A stretch of DNA of 64,000 nt from Wolbachia endosymbiont (group A) of Rhinocyllus conicus (GCF_947250775.1 NZ_OX366349.1:1240001-1304000), one strand, 5' to 3'; shown: positions 27,478 through 37,126, numbered from the stretch's first letter. Translations and numbers: made by a program. The notes: generated from the sequence alone by a model not told the origin.

Positions 27478-27915
27478 TCAAATGTCTCTCAGTTTCTCAA
27501 AAAAATCCTTTAACAAAAAAGAGCATTCTGTTTCTAATATCCCACCATAAACTTCAGGTATATGGCTGCAAAATTGAAATATCTTAGCACCATTTTCAAT
27601 TCCTCCACCTTTTGGATTATAAGCTCCAAAGTACAATCGTTTAATCCTGGCAAAGGAAATAGCTTGAGCACACATCGGACATGGTTCTAATGTTACGTAT
27701 ATGTCAGAATCATAAAGCGTTGAAGTTGAGAGCAACTCACATGCCTGCTTGATCGCTAACATCTCTGCATGTGCAGTTGGATCGTTGGATATGTTGTGTG
27801 CAGAAGAAACGACATTGCTTCCACTAACTATTACGGCACCTATGGGAACCTCATCATCTTTCTGAGCAAGTTTGGCTTGCTCTATGGCAAGCTCCATATA
27901 TTGATACTTGAACAC
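27478..27915 (-). CDS. tadA: tRNA-specific adenosine deaminase
   Basis: Zinc deaminase converting A34 to inosine in tRNA-Arg, 145 aa. Zinc/catalytic motifs HAE (49-51) and PCPMC (78-82) are intact; FGAYNPKGGGIENG follows as in TadA. It ends in a DFFEKLR helix. Located 24 bases after pyrG on the same strand. Other cytosine/guanine deaminases of the same fold are less likely given the length and motifs. Confidence 0.9.
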   Translation of the reverse strand: MFKYQYMELAIEQAKLAQKDDEVPIGAVIVSGSNVVSSAHNISNDPTAHAEMLAIKQACELLSTSTLYDSDIYVTLEPCPMCAQAISFARIKRLYFGAYNPKGGGIENGAKIFQFCSHIPEVYGGILETECSFLLKDFFEKLRDI

Positions 27916-27938
27916 TTTCCTTTGCTAATCTTCTTTTT

Positions 27939-29543
27939 TTAAATTTTATTAACTGCTGCCTTAATAAACGATATAAAAAGAGGATGAGGAGAAAACGGCT
28001 TTGATTGAAACTCTGGATGAAACTGCACACCAATAAACCACGGATGACTCTCTAACTCCACTGCCTCTATACATGTTCCATCTTCTGATATGCCACTGCA
28101 TAGCAGCCCATTTTTTTCCAAATCATCTTTATAATCTGAATTGATTATGTATCTATGCCTGTGTCTCTCTGAAATAGTAGTGTTACTATATGCATCCATC
28201 ATTTTAGAGCTTGCATTTATATTACATTTGTATGCCCCAAGTCTCATGGTTCCACCAAGATCGTCATCTTGATCGCCAGCTAACTTAACGATTGGATGTT
28301 TACAGTTATGAAATTCTTCAGAGTGTGCATCTTCAAGCTTAACAACATTACGAGCAAACTCAATAATTGCAAGCTGCATACCAAGGCAAATTCCGAAAAA
28401 TGGGATATTATTTGTACGGGCATAATTTATTGCTAATATTTTACCCTCTACTCCGTCATCACCAAACCCCCCTGGGACAAGAATTGCATGAGAATTCTGC
28501 AACTTCTCCCCTATAAGCTTTTCATTTATAGGTTTTTCTTCCTTTTCTCTTGAGTTAACCCAATTTATCCTTACTTTGACTTTATTACTAATCGCACCAT
28601 GATTTAATGCTTCAACTAGTGATTTATACGCATCAGGGAATTCGGTGTATTTTCCCACTATAGACACAGTAACTTCCTGTGTTGGGTGCCTTATGGAATG
28701 CACTATTTGATCCCATTCAATCAAGCTTGGTTTTGGCTCACTTAAATGAAAGTGCTCCAAAATTTGCGTATCAAGCCCACATTGGCTATACAACACCGGT
28801 AACTCATATATATGACTCACATCAGGAGCAGGTATCACATTGGACAAAGAAACATTGCAAAGCTTAGCTATTTTCTCTCTCTGATTATCGAAAATTTCTT
28901 TCTCACTGCGGCATAATATAATATCTGGTTGTAACCCCGCAGAATTTAACTCTCGAACTGAATGCTGCGTTGGCTTTGTCTTTAATTCTTGCGCTGCGGT
29001 AAGATATGGTATTAAAGTTAAGTGAATAAGGATAACTCTTTGTTTTCCTAATGTGTAGTTAACTTGGCGTATAGCCTCCAAAAATGGTTGGCTTTCAATG
29101 TCACCTACAGTTCCGCCTATTTCACATATTACAAAATCTAAACCTTCCGTACCATTAAAAATGAACGATTTGATTAAATCTGTCACATGAGGAATGACTT
29201 GCACAGTTTTGCCCAGATAATCACCACGCCTCTCTTTCTTCAACAACTCATGATATATCTTACCAGTTGTTATATTGTCATCTTTTGTTGCTTTAATTCC
29301 AGTAAAACGCTCATAATGCCCAAGATCCAAATCAGTTTCAGCACCATCCTCGGTAACAAACACCTCTCCGTGCTGAGTTGGGTTCATTGTCCCAGGATCA
29401 ATGTTGAGATACGGGTCAAGTTTTCTGATACGGATCTTAAAACCGTAAGCTTGAAGAAGCGCACCAACGCTTGAAGCAACTAAGCCTTTACCAAGCGATG
29501 ACACAACTCCACCTGTGACAAAGATAAATTTAGCTTCCTTCAT
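27939..29543 (-). CDS. pyrG: CTP synthase
   Basis: Glutamine-dependent conversion of UTP to CTP, 534 aa. N-terminal synthetase domain: FVTGGVVSSLGKGL (8-21), LDPYLNIDPGTMNP, EVFVTEDGAETDLDLGHYERF, CEIGGTVGDIES. C-terminal class I glutamine amidotransferase: ILVPGGFGDDGVEGK, FFGICLGMQ with the nucleophile Cys near 383, and HPEFQSKP. Its ATG overlaps the secG stop (TAATG), so translation is coupled. Confidence 0.97.
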   Translation of the reverse strand: MKEAKFIFVTGGVVSSLGKGLVASSVGALLQAYGFKIRIRKLDPYLNIDPGTMNPTQHGEVFVTEDGAETDLDLGHYERFTGIKATKDDNITTGKIYHELLKKERRGDYLGKTVQVIPHVTDLIKSFIFNGTEGLDFVICEIGGTVGDIESQPFLEAIRQVNYTLGKQRVILIHLTLIPYLTAAQELKTKPTQHSVRELNSAGLQPDIILCRSEKEIFDNQREKIAKLCNVSLSNVIPAPDVSHIYELPVLYSQCGLDTQILEHFHLSEPKPSLIEWDQIVHSIRHPTQEVTVSIVGKYTEFPDAYKSLVEALNHGAISNKVKVRINWVNSREKEEKPINEKLIGEKLQNSHAILVPGGFGDDGVEGKILAINYARTNNIPFFGICLGMQLAIIEFARNVVKLEDAHSEEFHNCKHPIVKLAGDQDDDLGGTMRLGAYKCNINASSKMMDAYSNTTISERHRHRYIINSDYKDDLEKNGLLCSGISEDGTCIEAVELESHPWFIGVQFHPEFQSKPFSPHPLFISFIKAAVNKI

Positions 29544-29863
29544 TAATTTTCAAATGGAACAGAAGTAGGTTCACTTTCTTGCTTTTTTTCTAATATAATT
29601 TTCTCTGCAATCGATTTTTTATGTACGTCTTTTGAATATAATCCTGACAATAGCAATGTGTTTATAATAAACAATCCAGCAACAATAGCCGTTATTCTGC
29701 TGAGCGGGTTTTCAGAAGATTTTACCGGAATCATCGAATTGACTCCCTGTTGTGTATTACTAAAACCACTTAACGAACTACTCCCAGGCGGCTGCAAGAG
29801 CACTAAAATTACTAACACAACAACCAATATTACTTGAAATATACTTAATACCGCTACTGACAT
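29543..29863 (-). CDS. secG: Protein translocase subunit SecG
   Basis: Small Sec-channel subunit, 106 aa from the ATG at 29863 (MSVAVLSIFQVILVVVLVILVLLQPPGSSSLSGF); the frame extends to 29908 but the shorter start matches the family better. Helix 1 at about 3-24, the conserved LLQPPGSSS turn, and helix 2 at about 55-75. The tail is charged. It is the first gene of secG-pyrG-tadA and diverges from the gamma-carbonic anhydrase. Confidence 0.85.
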   Translation of the reverse strand: MSVAVLSIFQVILVVVLVILVLLQPPGSSSLSGFSNTQQGVNSMIPVKSSENPLSRITAIVAGLFIINTLLLSGLYSKDVHKKSIAEKIILEKKQESEPTSVPFEN

Positions 29864-30007
29864 TATAGATAGAGCTGAAAATAAAAATTTTAGGAGCATA
29901 AAGTGCATAAGTCAAGAACATCTGTCACCCAAGTAGCTTGGAATCTAAGTATGTATTTACTGCCTACCTTATTTTGGTTAGCATATGCATAAAACTGTGG
30001 GCTTAAT

Positions 30008-30523
30008 ATGTATCACATTTTAAAATACAAAGATTATGAACCAAAAATAGACGAAAGTGCTTTCATCGCAGGTGGTTCGCATATCATAGGCAAGGTTGAA
30101 ATAGGAAAAGATGCGAGCATCTGGTTTAATTGTGTGGTCAGAGGGGACGTTGGATCAATAAAAATAGGTGATGGAACAAATATTCAAGATGGAACGGTAA
30201 TTCATGTGGATAGAAACCCAGGTGGTGATACAACTATTGGCAATATGGTAACAGTGGGACATTTTTGTATGTTGCATGCATGTATGGTGCATGATAAAGC
30301 GTTTATTGGTATGGGCTCTACCGTGATGGACCATGCAGTTGTGGAGCCTGAAGCTATGGTAGCTGCTGGCTCGCTAGTGACACATGGAAAAGTAATAAAA
30401 AGTGGGGAAATATGGGCTGGCAGGCCAGCAAAGTTCTTCAAAAAAATGTCGAATGAAGAAATTAAACATATTACACAATCAGCACAAAATTATATTATGC
30501 TAATGAAGGAATATAAAAATTAA
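30008..30523 (+). CDS. Gamma-carbonic anhydrase family protein
   Basis: Left-handed beta-helix protein of 171 aa with hexapeptide repeats (IGKDASIWFNCVVRGDVGSIKIGDGTNIQDG). The three zinc-binding histidines are seen at 66 (VIHVDRN), 85 (VGHF) and 90 (MLHACMV). Family members act as carbonic anhydrases or acyl-/ferripyochelin-type proteins; in alphaproteobacteria and mitochondria related proteins associate with complex I. The exact role here is open. It diverges from secG with about 100 bases between. Confidence 0.88.
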   Translation: MYHILKYKDYEPKIDESAFIAGGSHIIGKVEIGKDASIWFNCVVRGDVGSIKIGDGTNIQDGTVIHVDRNPGGDTTIGNMVTVGHFCMLHACMVHDKAFIGMGSTVMDHAVVEPEAMVAAGSLVTHGKVIKSGEIWAGRPAKFFKKMSNEEIKHITQSAQNYIMLMKEYKN

Positions 30524-30529
30524 AGTTCG

Positions 30530-30742
30530 CGTGAGGCTAATTTATACTACCAACCCTATTGAGGGACTGCATAGACAGATTAGAAAATTCACTAAAACTA
30601 AGGGCTCATTTACTAGCTTGTACAAACAGGTATATTGTGCTATAAAAAAGGCAGAGCAAAATTGGACTATCCTAATTGGGCTTTAACTATATCTCAACTT
30701 GATATTTTCTTTCCTGGTAGATTGAAAATTGAGTTGAGTTAA
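30530..30742 (+). pseudogene. IS256-family transposase remnant
   Basis: Translating from 30531 gives RLIYTTNPIEGLHRQIRKF and a TKTKGSFTSLYKQVY stretch, the C-terminal end of an IS256/Mutator transposase. One base is missing near 30670, after which the frame resumes as PNWALTISQLDIFF and ends in TAA (30740-30742). Only about the last 70 codons remain, abutting the carbonic anhydrase gene. The 30524-30828 gap has nothing else. Confidence 0.8.
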
Positions 30743-30828
30743 AAATGCGGTTTGACACACTTTTTTGAACATTTCCTTATTGCCTGTTTTTACAATTTTG
30801 AATTGATTCCTTAGGTTATGCAAGAGGT

Positions 30829-31827
30829 CTATTGAGCAAATCCAATAATATCCTTGATTTCTTTTATATTATGGGTTGCAATTTCTGCTGCTTTCTTTGT
30901 ACCTTTTTTTAATATTTCACGTAAATGGAATTGGTCTTTTAAAAGATCATTCATTCTCTCACGTATGGGTGATATAACACTGATAATTAAATCAGCTAAC
31001 TCTTTTTTGAAGTGCTTCATGTCATGTTTGTTCACTTCTTCACATACTTTTTCCGCATTTACATTACTAAGCACTGAATAAATGTTTATCAAATTGCTTA
31101 TTTCTGGTCGGCACTCTAAAGTAGCAAAATCAAAGCCTAGAATTGAATCTGTTTTTGCTTTTTCTATTTTTTTGACAATTAAATCATCCGTATCATCAAG
31201 GTTAATGCACGAATATTCTGAAGGGTCAGATTTACTCATCTTGCTTGTGCCATCTCTTAAGCTCATTATTCTTGATGTGCAATCCAAAGTTAAGATTTCA
31301 GGTACGATGAAATAATCCAGTTTATAATGATTGTTAAAAGCTGATGCAATATCACGTGCAAGCTCCAAATGCTGTTTTTGATCATCACCAACAGGAACGT
31401 ATTTAGTTTGATACAACAATATATCTGCAGCCATAAGTACTGGATAACTATATAATCCAAGAGAGGCTTTTTGTTTATCGCCGCCAGCTTTATCTTTAAA
31501 TTGAGTCATGCGATTAAGCCAACCAATTGGTGTATAGCACCCAAGCAGCCAGCCCAGTTCTGCATGACCACTAACCGTGGACTGATTAAAAATAATGGAC
31601 TTTTCTGGATCTATTCCACATGCAATATAAGCTGCTGCTGTTTTGAAAATATTACTTTTTAATTCACTTGCGGGAAGCTTATTTGCTGTGATTGCATGTA
31701 GGTCGACAATACAAAAAAGAGATTTGTATTTATGCTGTAAGTCTATCCACTGTTTGATTGCACCAAGATAATTACCTAAATGTAGTACGCCACTTGGCTG
31801 GATACCTGAAAAGACAATACTTGTCAT
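30829..31827 (-). CDS. trpS: Tryptophanyl-tRNA synthetase
   Basis: Class I synthetase for tRNA-Trp, 332 aa. The HIGH-equivalent is PSGVLHLGNY (11-20) and the KMSKS loop is TSKMSKSDPSE near 195. GDDQKQHLELARDIA is the family's dimer/active-site segment. 17 bases separate its start from the grpE stop, so it may be cotranscribed with grpE. Confidence 0.97.
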   Translation of the reverse strand: MTSIVFSGIQPSGVLHLGNYLGAIKQWIDLQHKYKSLFCIVDLHAITANKLPASELKSNIFKTAAAYIACGIDPEKSIIFNQSTVSGHAELGWLLGCYTPIGWLNRMTQFKDKAGGDKQKASLGLYSYPVLMAADILLYQTKYVPVGDDQKQHLELARDIASAFNNHYKLDYFIVPEILTLDCTSRIMSLRDGTSKMSKSDPSEYSCINLDDTDDLIVKKIEKAKTDSILGFDFATLECRPEISNLINIYSVLSNVNAEKVCEEVNKHDMKHFKKELADLIISVISPIRERMNDLLKDQFHLREILKKGTKKAAEIATHNIKEIKDIIGFAQ

Positions 31828-31844
31828 TATACATTTACCTCATG

Positions 31845-32414
31845 CTAATCGCTTCCACAATCAGCAGATTTCTTAGAAAGAATAACCATTGCAGGACGGA
31901 GCAACCTATTTTTGATAGTATAACCAGTCTGTAGTACTTCTATAATAGTGCCAGGCTCTTTTTCATTGTCTTCTCTTTCCACAACAGCTTGGTGTAAATT
32001 ACTATCAAAAAGCTCACCAAGTGGATCTACTTCCTCTATTCCATGTTTTTTTAGATCATTTATAATTTTTTGATAAGCTACTTTAATCCCCTCATGAACA
32101 GGATCACCGTCTTTCAAAATTTCCATTACTTTTTTTAAATTGTCGCACGAGTCGATCATATCACGTGCAAATTTTGTGACTGCATAGTCACTTGCATCGC
32201 TAATTTGCTTTTGCATTATACGTTTGACGTTTTCATTATCTGCAACAGCACGGCGTAAATGATCTTCAAGCTGAGCTGCACGTTCTTTTAATGTATTGAG
32301 ATCTTCATTTAAATCATCAGTTTGCTTATGGTTATCACTTTGTTGGTCGTCACCTTTCTGCCTATTTACCATATCGGCAAATTTCCTCTTTTTTTCTTTA
32401 CTGCTGTCTGACAT
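31845..32414 (-). CDS. grpE: Nucleotide exchange factor GrpE
   Basis: DnaK cochaperone, 189 aa. Long N-terminal coiled helix (about 35-85, including AAQLEDHLRRAVADNENVKR) followed by the beta domain with DPLGELFDSNLHQAVV and the C-terminal VLQTGYTIKNRLLRPAMVIL signature. N-terminal 35 residues are polar and disordered-looking. dnaK is not in the window. Confidence 0.95.
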   Translation of the reverse strand: MSDSSKEKKRKFADMVNRQKGDDQQSDNHKQTDDLNEDLNTLKERAAQLEDHLRRAVADNENVKRIMQKQISDASDYAVTKFARDMIDSCDNLKKVMEILKDGDPVHEGIKVAYQKIINDLKKHGIEEVDPLGELFDSNLHQAVVEREDNEKEPGTIIEVLQTGYTIKNRLLRPAMVILSKKSADCGSD

Positions 32415-32475
32415 ATCACTATCCTTAAGAATCTAATAAATATATAGCAATTAATTCGAAAATATCAAGCACCAG

Positions 32476-33462
32476 CTACATTTGTCTTTCTATGCTCGCA
32501 TTTAAAAAGTCAATTAAAGTAATTTTATAAAAAGAATCAGAAAAAGTACTAATATCATTTTGTGCCATATTAATGTAGTATCTAGCTTTTTCCATAGAAA
32601 GCTGAATGGCATTATGGTGATTAATATAGTGTAATGCTTGGTCAAAATTGTGTCTAGCTGAAGAAAAGCATTTTTCCCAGAATTTTTGCTCTGCTGGACT
32701 GCCCTTTTCGTATGCTATAATAGCAGGTAAGGTGACTTTACCTTCGAAAAAGTCTTTTCCGACTTGTTTTCCAGAAGTGCCTTGATTAGCAGTATAATCG
32801 AGCATATCATCAACTATTTGAAATGCCATACCAAAATTAAAACCAAAATTCTTTAGCCTCTCTGTTTCGTCATTTGTTGCACCAGATACTGTAGATGCAG
32901 CTTCACAGCATGCAGAAAATAAAGATGCTGTCTTTTCTCCAATGATATCAAAATAATTTTCCCTGACTGTGTGGGGGTCAAAACGTGTTGTCATCTGCTT
33001 TATTTCACCCTTCACAAGTAAATGCGATGCTTTAGATAAAATAGAGAGAATATTTAAATTTCCACACTCTATAAGCCATCTAAATGCTAGAGTCAACAAT
33101 AGATCACCAACTAAAATGCTTGATTTATTTCCCCAAATCTTATTCGCTGTTTTAACTCCATGGCGTGCCTCACTTTCATCGAGCACATCATCATGAAGTA
33201 AAGTAGCATTGTGTATAAACTCTACCGATGCAGCAACGTTGATCCTATCCTCCCCAGAATAGTTTAGCATTTTACATATAATAAAAACTAGTTTAGGCCT
33301 TATTTTTTTTCCACCTGAACTAACAAGATGAGATATAATATCAGTAGCAAGCTTAGCACCTTCATCATTGACATTTTTGAAGATAAAGTCCTTCATAGCT
33401 GATAAATCAGAAGATACGACATCGTCTAATTTACCATTATTTGTTAAATCAGTATTTAGCAT
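32476..33462 (-). CDS. ispB: Polyprenyl (octaprenyl-type) diphosphate synthase
   Basis: Trans-prenyl transferase, 328 aa, making the ubiquinone side chain. First Asp-rich motif LLHDDVLDESEARHG (DDVLD 91-95), second FQIVDDMLDYT near 213-223; GGKKIRPKL is the IPP-binding segment. Chain length cannot be read safely from sequence. ubiD at 63238 belongs to the same quinone pathway. It lies 11 bases after rpsP on the same strand. Confidence 0.9.
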   Translation of the reverse strand: MLNTDLTNNGKLDDVVSSDLSAMKDFIFKNVNDEGAKLATDIISHLVSSGGKKIRPKLVFIICKMLNYSGEDRINVAASVEFIHNATLLHDDVLDESEARHGVKTANKIWGNKSSILVGDLLLTLAFRWLIECGNLNILSILSKASHLLVKGEIKQMTTRFDPHTVRENYFDIIGEKTASLFSACCEAASTVSGATNDETERLKNFGFNFGMAFQIVDDMLDYTANQGTSGKQVGKDFFEGKVTLPAIIAYEKGSPAEQKFWEKCFSSARHNFDQALHYINHHNAIQLSMEKARYYINMAQNDISTFSDSFYKITLIDFLNASIERQM

Positions 33463-33473
33463 TTTAAAGAGAC

Positions 33474-33794
33474 TTATGCTTCTTGTCCCTGTGCTTTCTC
33501 GTTCTCTACTTTCTTCTTTTCTGTTTTCTTTGGTTCTGTTTCTAAAGTTACTATGCCTTTTTTAATGAACCATAGTACTCTTTCAGTTGCTTGCGCACCT
33601 ACGCTTAGCCAATGTTTTAATCTATCAGCCTTCACCACAACACGATTTTTATTGTCTTTTGGTAACATTGGATCATATTGTCCCATTTTCTCAATAAAAC
33701 GCCCATCTCTTGGTGCTCGTGAATCAGCTACAACTATCCTATAAAAAGGGCGTTTCTTTGCGCCAAACCTTGCCAACCTTATTTTAACTACCAT
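33474..33794 (-). CDS. rpsP: 30S ribosomal protein S16
   Basis: 106 aa. The first 80 residues are typical bS16 (MVVKIRLARFGAKKRPFYRI, VVADSRAPRDGRFIEKMGQYDP, DRLKHWLSVGAQATERV). A Lys/Glu-rich tail of about 20 residues is variable in the family. It is not with rimM/trmD here, unlike in many bacteria. Confidence 0.97.
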   Translation of the reverse strand: MVVKIRLARFGAKKRPFYRIVVADSRAPRDGRFIEKMGQYDPMLPKDNKNRVVVKADRLKHWLSVGAQATERVLWFIKKGIVTLETEPKKTEKKKVENEKAQGQEA

Positions 33795-33909
33795 GTTAAC
33801 CTTTATTCATATATTAGTCACAATTTTATACAATGAGCCGTTTTAAGTCAAATGAATTATACAACTTTTGCACCTTATAATATAATTACCAATAATGTAG
33901 GGCAGCGCC

Positions 33910-34155
33910 GGGCGCACAGCTATACGAACATTCATTTTTGAAGGTAAATTGCACAGCAAATGGTGTCATTCCAGTCTGGAATCCAGCCTTTTCATAATCA
34001 TTAAAACGTTGTATTTTAACATAAAACGGCTACTTTTATACTTAATAAAATTCCTGGATCCCAGTGTCTGGGCACTGGGATGACATCCTTCCTAGTGAAG
34101 ATTGCTCTCAAATCGCAATGTTCGTACAGTTGTGTGTCTGGGCACTGGATGCGTT
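33910..34155. repeat. Composite palindromic repeat between rpsP and ppiD
   Basis: Outer inverted ends CACAGCTATACGAACATT (33918 region) and AATGTTCGTACAGTTGTG (about 34120-34137); inside lie GTCATTCCAGTCTGGAATCC, an AT-rich core (about 33985-34055) and CTGGATCCCAGTGTCTGGGC with its partner. The most complete example of the unit in the window. No gene in 33795-34179. Confidence 0.7.
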
Positions 34156-34179
34156 TGAAGCAACTTATAAGATTTTTGA

Positions 34180-35988
34180 CTATATATCATCAAGTATAGC
34201 GTGATTAACTTCGACTTTATACTTTGATTCCAGATAGCTAATTAATTGCTCTTTTAGCGATATCATCACACGTTTTCCGGTGTCAAGCGTGTTTAATTTA
34301 CCATTTGATGAATGCATTTCTTTTAGAACACCTATTATAATTTCATTATTGTATTGAATAGGGTCTGTCACTGAACCAGTTGTTTTCATATTGAAAATCT
34401 CTTCTACAAAAGAAAAGGGGTAGTTTTGTTGATCCACTTCATTGCGTTGCATCTGCTGACCTTTAACTAATTCCACACCTTGAATTTCTTCCAAATCTGT
34501 TTTTTCTCTTAGTTGAACTGCAACCTCTTGCCCAATTTTAAACATTCTTTCTTTTATAAACTCACTACACCAAAGCTCTACCGCTAATGCCCTGCCTTCT
34601 TCAAAACTTTGCAATTTGGGTGGAACGATATCAATGATTTTTACACTAACAACAGCGTCCCCAACGCCCTTGAAATAACCTTTCTGATCCTTTTCTCGCG
34701 AAAAAATGAAAGAAATCAAATCACTAGAATCTCCTACGTTATTACCGCTTTGATCTTTTCCACTCGCATCTACTGGACCAATAGTTTGTATAGGTAAATT
34801 ATATTCACTCAATATTTCTTCAATTTCTGAACCATTGTATATCTTATAGTTCACTTGGTTTATGAAATCATTGACTCTTTCAAAAGACTTTTGGTTAGTT
34901 AGAACTGACTTTATGTCTTTTTTTAAATCAACTAAGTCTTCATCAGAGATTTGATGCGCACTTTCCACTTTTATTATATGCCAACCAAAACTGCTTGCTA
35001 AAACTTCACTTACTTCACCTACTTTGAGAGCAAATACCTTTTCCCTCACGTCTTCTGGTAAAAAATCCTTAGTTATATTATTTACTCTAGTTTCCTCAAG
35101 TTTTGCTTTGCCAAACTCTCCTACTATCTGTTCAAAGCTTGTTTTACCCTCCTCAAATGCTCTTCTTGCTGTCTCAGCTTCTTCTTTGGTAGAAAATATT
35201 ACATTGAATACATCTCTTTGATCTTTTAGTTCCTGTTGTTCTATTATACCATCAACTTCTTCATCTGAGATCTTGATTTGATCTTCAAAATACTTTTGGC
35301 CTAGGGAAATATATTGCGCAGTTCGATACTCAGGATAATAAAAATGGGATTTATTTCTTTCGTACAAATCAAGTAAGGCTTGATCATCTGGTTCAGGAAT
35401 GTTTGTAACTGCATCTTCAGTTATTTTAACAATATCAACCACTCTAGTTTGGTAGCGACTTTTGTATATCTGCTCATCAACTCTCTCGCCAAAAGTTACC
35501 GGATAATTATCTTTAAATAACGAAGTCATGAACATCATTGCAGGCAGAACTTTCTCTAGCTTTGCTATATACTCTTTCTCTGTCATATGCAGGTCATTTA
35601 GCGTTTCATGGAATTTATTTTTGTCAAATTCGCCTTTATCATTTTGAAAGTATTTGGTATTTTTAATATGGTTTTTTATAGACTCTTCTCCAACTGTCAA
35701 CCCCAGCTCACTAATTAGGTTAAACAATAGTTTTTGCTCTATAAGTGCGTTAAGCAAATCATATTTCAGCTTTTTTACTTGTTCTCTACTCGCATCAGAT
35801 CCAGAAATTTGCTTTTCATAATTTTGATATAGTGATTTATACTCATCTGACGTTATAACTTCTTTTCCAACCCTAGCTACCTCTTCTTTTTCATCATCAC
35901 CTGATAAAAGGTTGCCAATTCCCATGAAGACTAATAAGCAAGCTAAAAGGACAACGGTTACTTTAGTGAAAAAATTTTTAACATTCAT
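34180..35988 (-). CDS. ppiD: Periplasmic peptidyl-prolyl isomerase/foldase, PpiD/SurA type
   Basis: A 602-aa membrane-tethered chaperone of the envelope. N-terminal helix VVLLACLLVFMGIGNLL (about 12-30) is the anchor; SurA-N-like segment (about 35-175, EVITSDEYKSLYQNYEKQ, LLNALIEQKLLFNL); parvulin domain around 245-365 (DVFNVIFSTKEEAETARRAF, FALKVGEVSEVLASSFGWHIIKV); C-terminal half more divergent. The isomerase domain lacks some usual residues, as in PpiD. Helps outer-membrane or secreted proteins fold; the same compartment as the DsbA-like protein. Confidence 0.85.
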   Translation of the reverse strand: MNVKNFFTKVTVVLLACLLVFMGIGNLLSGDDEKEEVARVGKEVITSDEYKSLYQNYEKQISGSDASREQVKKLKYDLLNALIEQKLLFNLISELGLTVGEESIKNHIKNTKYFQNDKGEFDKNKFHETLNDLHMTEKEYIAKLEKVLPAMMFMTSLFKDNYPVTFGERVDEQIYKSRYQTRVVDIVKITEDAVTNIPEPDDQALLDLYERNKSHFYYPEYRTAQYISLGQKYFEDQIKISDEEVDGIIEQQELKDQRDVFNVIFSTKEEAETARRAFEEGKTSFEQIVGEFGKAKLEETRVNNITKDFLPEDVREKVFALKVGEVSEVLASSFGWHIIKVESAHQISDEDLVDLKKDIKSVLTNQKSFERVNDFINQVNYKIYNGSEIEEILSEYNLPIQTIGPVDASGKDQSGNNVGDSSDLISFIFSREKDQKGYFKGVGDAVVSVKIIDIVPPKLQSFEEGRALAVELWCSEFIKERMFKIGQEVAVQLREKTDLEEIQGVELVKGQQMQRNEVDQQNYPFSFVEEIFNMKTTGSVTDPIQYNNEIIIGVLKEMHSSNGKLNTLDTGKRVMISLKEQLISYLESKYKVEVNHAILDDI

Positions 35989-36230
35989 TTTAAACTCAGT
36001 TAATTAATGGTTAATTATAGAATAGTGATAATTTAATTCTTGTAAACCTGTTGCTTTATTAGCCAATATATATAATATTACAATATATTAACTTAAAATT
36101 TAACTCTTTTCTTAAATAGAAACATATGTTTGACTGAGTTATACTATACCTTAAGAAGGGAAAATATTTTTTTGAATCGTTTGAAATATGCTTAAACGTA
36201 AGCGCATTTAATTAACTTAAGAGGTGGGAA

Positions 36231-36344
36231 GTGACAAACAAAAAGTCATTGAATGACAAAATTAATGCTTTTTTAGTTTTAATAGCTTATATTTTAGCTC
36301 TGCATAACAGTAAGGGATACTTTAAATGGGAGATGCTTTTTTGA
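36231..36344 (+). CDS. Possible 37-aa leader peptide gene
   Basis: GTG at 36231 is preceded by AAGAGGTGGGAA, a good ribosome binding site. The product MTNKKSLNDKINAFLVLIAY continues with about 17 residues including a short hydrophobic helix. Its TGA (36342-36344) overlaps an ATG at 36344 of the TrcR-like gene as TGATG, so the two could be translationally coupled. Codon use is unremarkable; may be chance. Confidence 0.3.
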   Translation: MTNKKSLNDKINAFLVLIAYILALHNSKGYFKWEMLF

Positions 36345-36934
36345 TGTCAATGGAATCTTCTAAGGGCAATAACGATAGAAATAAACAGTTTCTAATGCAA
36401 ATAGCTGCTTGGTTAGTAGACAACACTGGTTTAACTTTTAATCAAATAGCACAATGCTGTAGGTTGGCCCTTGAAGAAGTACAAGACATAGCTGATGAGG
36501 AAATAGAAGTTGAAAAATATAACCCTATTATTTCTGGGGTAATTACTGAAAAAGAAATCGATGATTGCAAAAAAAATTCAAACCGTGTACCAAATTTGAT
36601 TATAAAAAATATAAAAAAAAGGAGTAAAGCGATTGGTAGCATTCTTGGCCTTGCCTCTACGGCAAGGCGTAGAGATAAACCTGATGCGATTTATTATTTA
36701 GTAAAAAAATTTCCTATCTTGGATAATAACGTTATAGCTAAATTAATTAGTACAACAAATTACACAGTTGAGCAAGTAAGAGATGGATCTCATCATAACA
36801 TGCAAAATATAAAACCCCAAGATCCTGTACTACTTGGCTTATGTAGTCAAAAAAATTTAGAAGCAGAAGTGGAAAAAGCAAAAGTAGAAGAAGAGAAGCA
36901 AGAAAGGTTAAAAAATATAAAGAATAGCTATTGA
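36326..36934 (+). CDS. trcR: Cell-cycle transcriptional regulator, TrcR/DUF1013 family
   Basis: A 202-aa DUF1013 protein. The N-terminal WLVDNTGLTFNQIAQCC is a winged/HTH-like segment, and residues about 60-150 (NPIISGVITEKEIDDC, STARRRDKPDAIYYLVKKFPIL) match the alphaproteobacterial family, whose Caulobacter member is reported to associate with RNA polymerase and CtrA control. The tail after about 175 is charged. ATG 36326 has AAGGGA upstream; ATG 36344 is an alternative coupled to the small frame above. It is followed by rho. Confidence 0.8.
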   Translation: MGDAFLMSMESSKGNNDRNKQFLMQIAAWLVDNTGLTFNQIAQCCRLALEEVQDIADEEIEVEKYNPIISGVITEKEIDDCKKNSNRVPNLIIKNIKKRSKAIGSILGLASTARRRDKPDAIYYLVKKFPILDNNVIAKLISTTNYTVEQVRDGSHHNMQNIKPQDPVLLGLCSQKNLEAEVEKAKVEEEKQERLKNIKNSY

Positions 36935-36974
36935 AAATCCTCAAATTTTTGTGCTTTGTTAACATTAAACTAAC

Positions 36975-37002
36975 TTGACTTGCTAGTGTTTATTAGTATA
37001 AT
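36975..37002 (+). promoter_or_regulatory. Sigma70 promoter of rho
   Basis: TTGACT, a 16-base spacer and a perfect TATAAT (36997-37002), about 125 bases before the rho ATG. The leader between them may serve rho autoregulation, as known elsewhere, but no attenuator is obvious. Confidence 0.6.
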
Positions 37003-37126
37003 GTAAGTAAAGTACGGGGTTTAATAATAATTAAGCTTAATACGCACTAAAACTAGTTCAGCCTAATTTATTATCTTATAGTCACATTTTAGGTTAGTAA
37101 GCATCAATTAAAATTTTTGGAGGATT

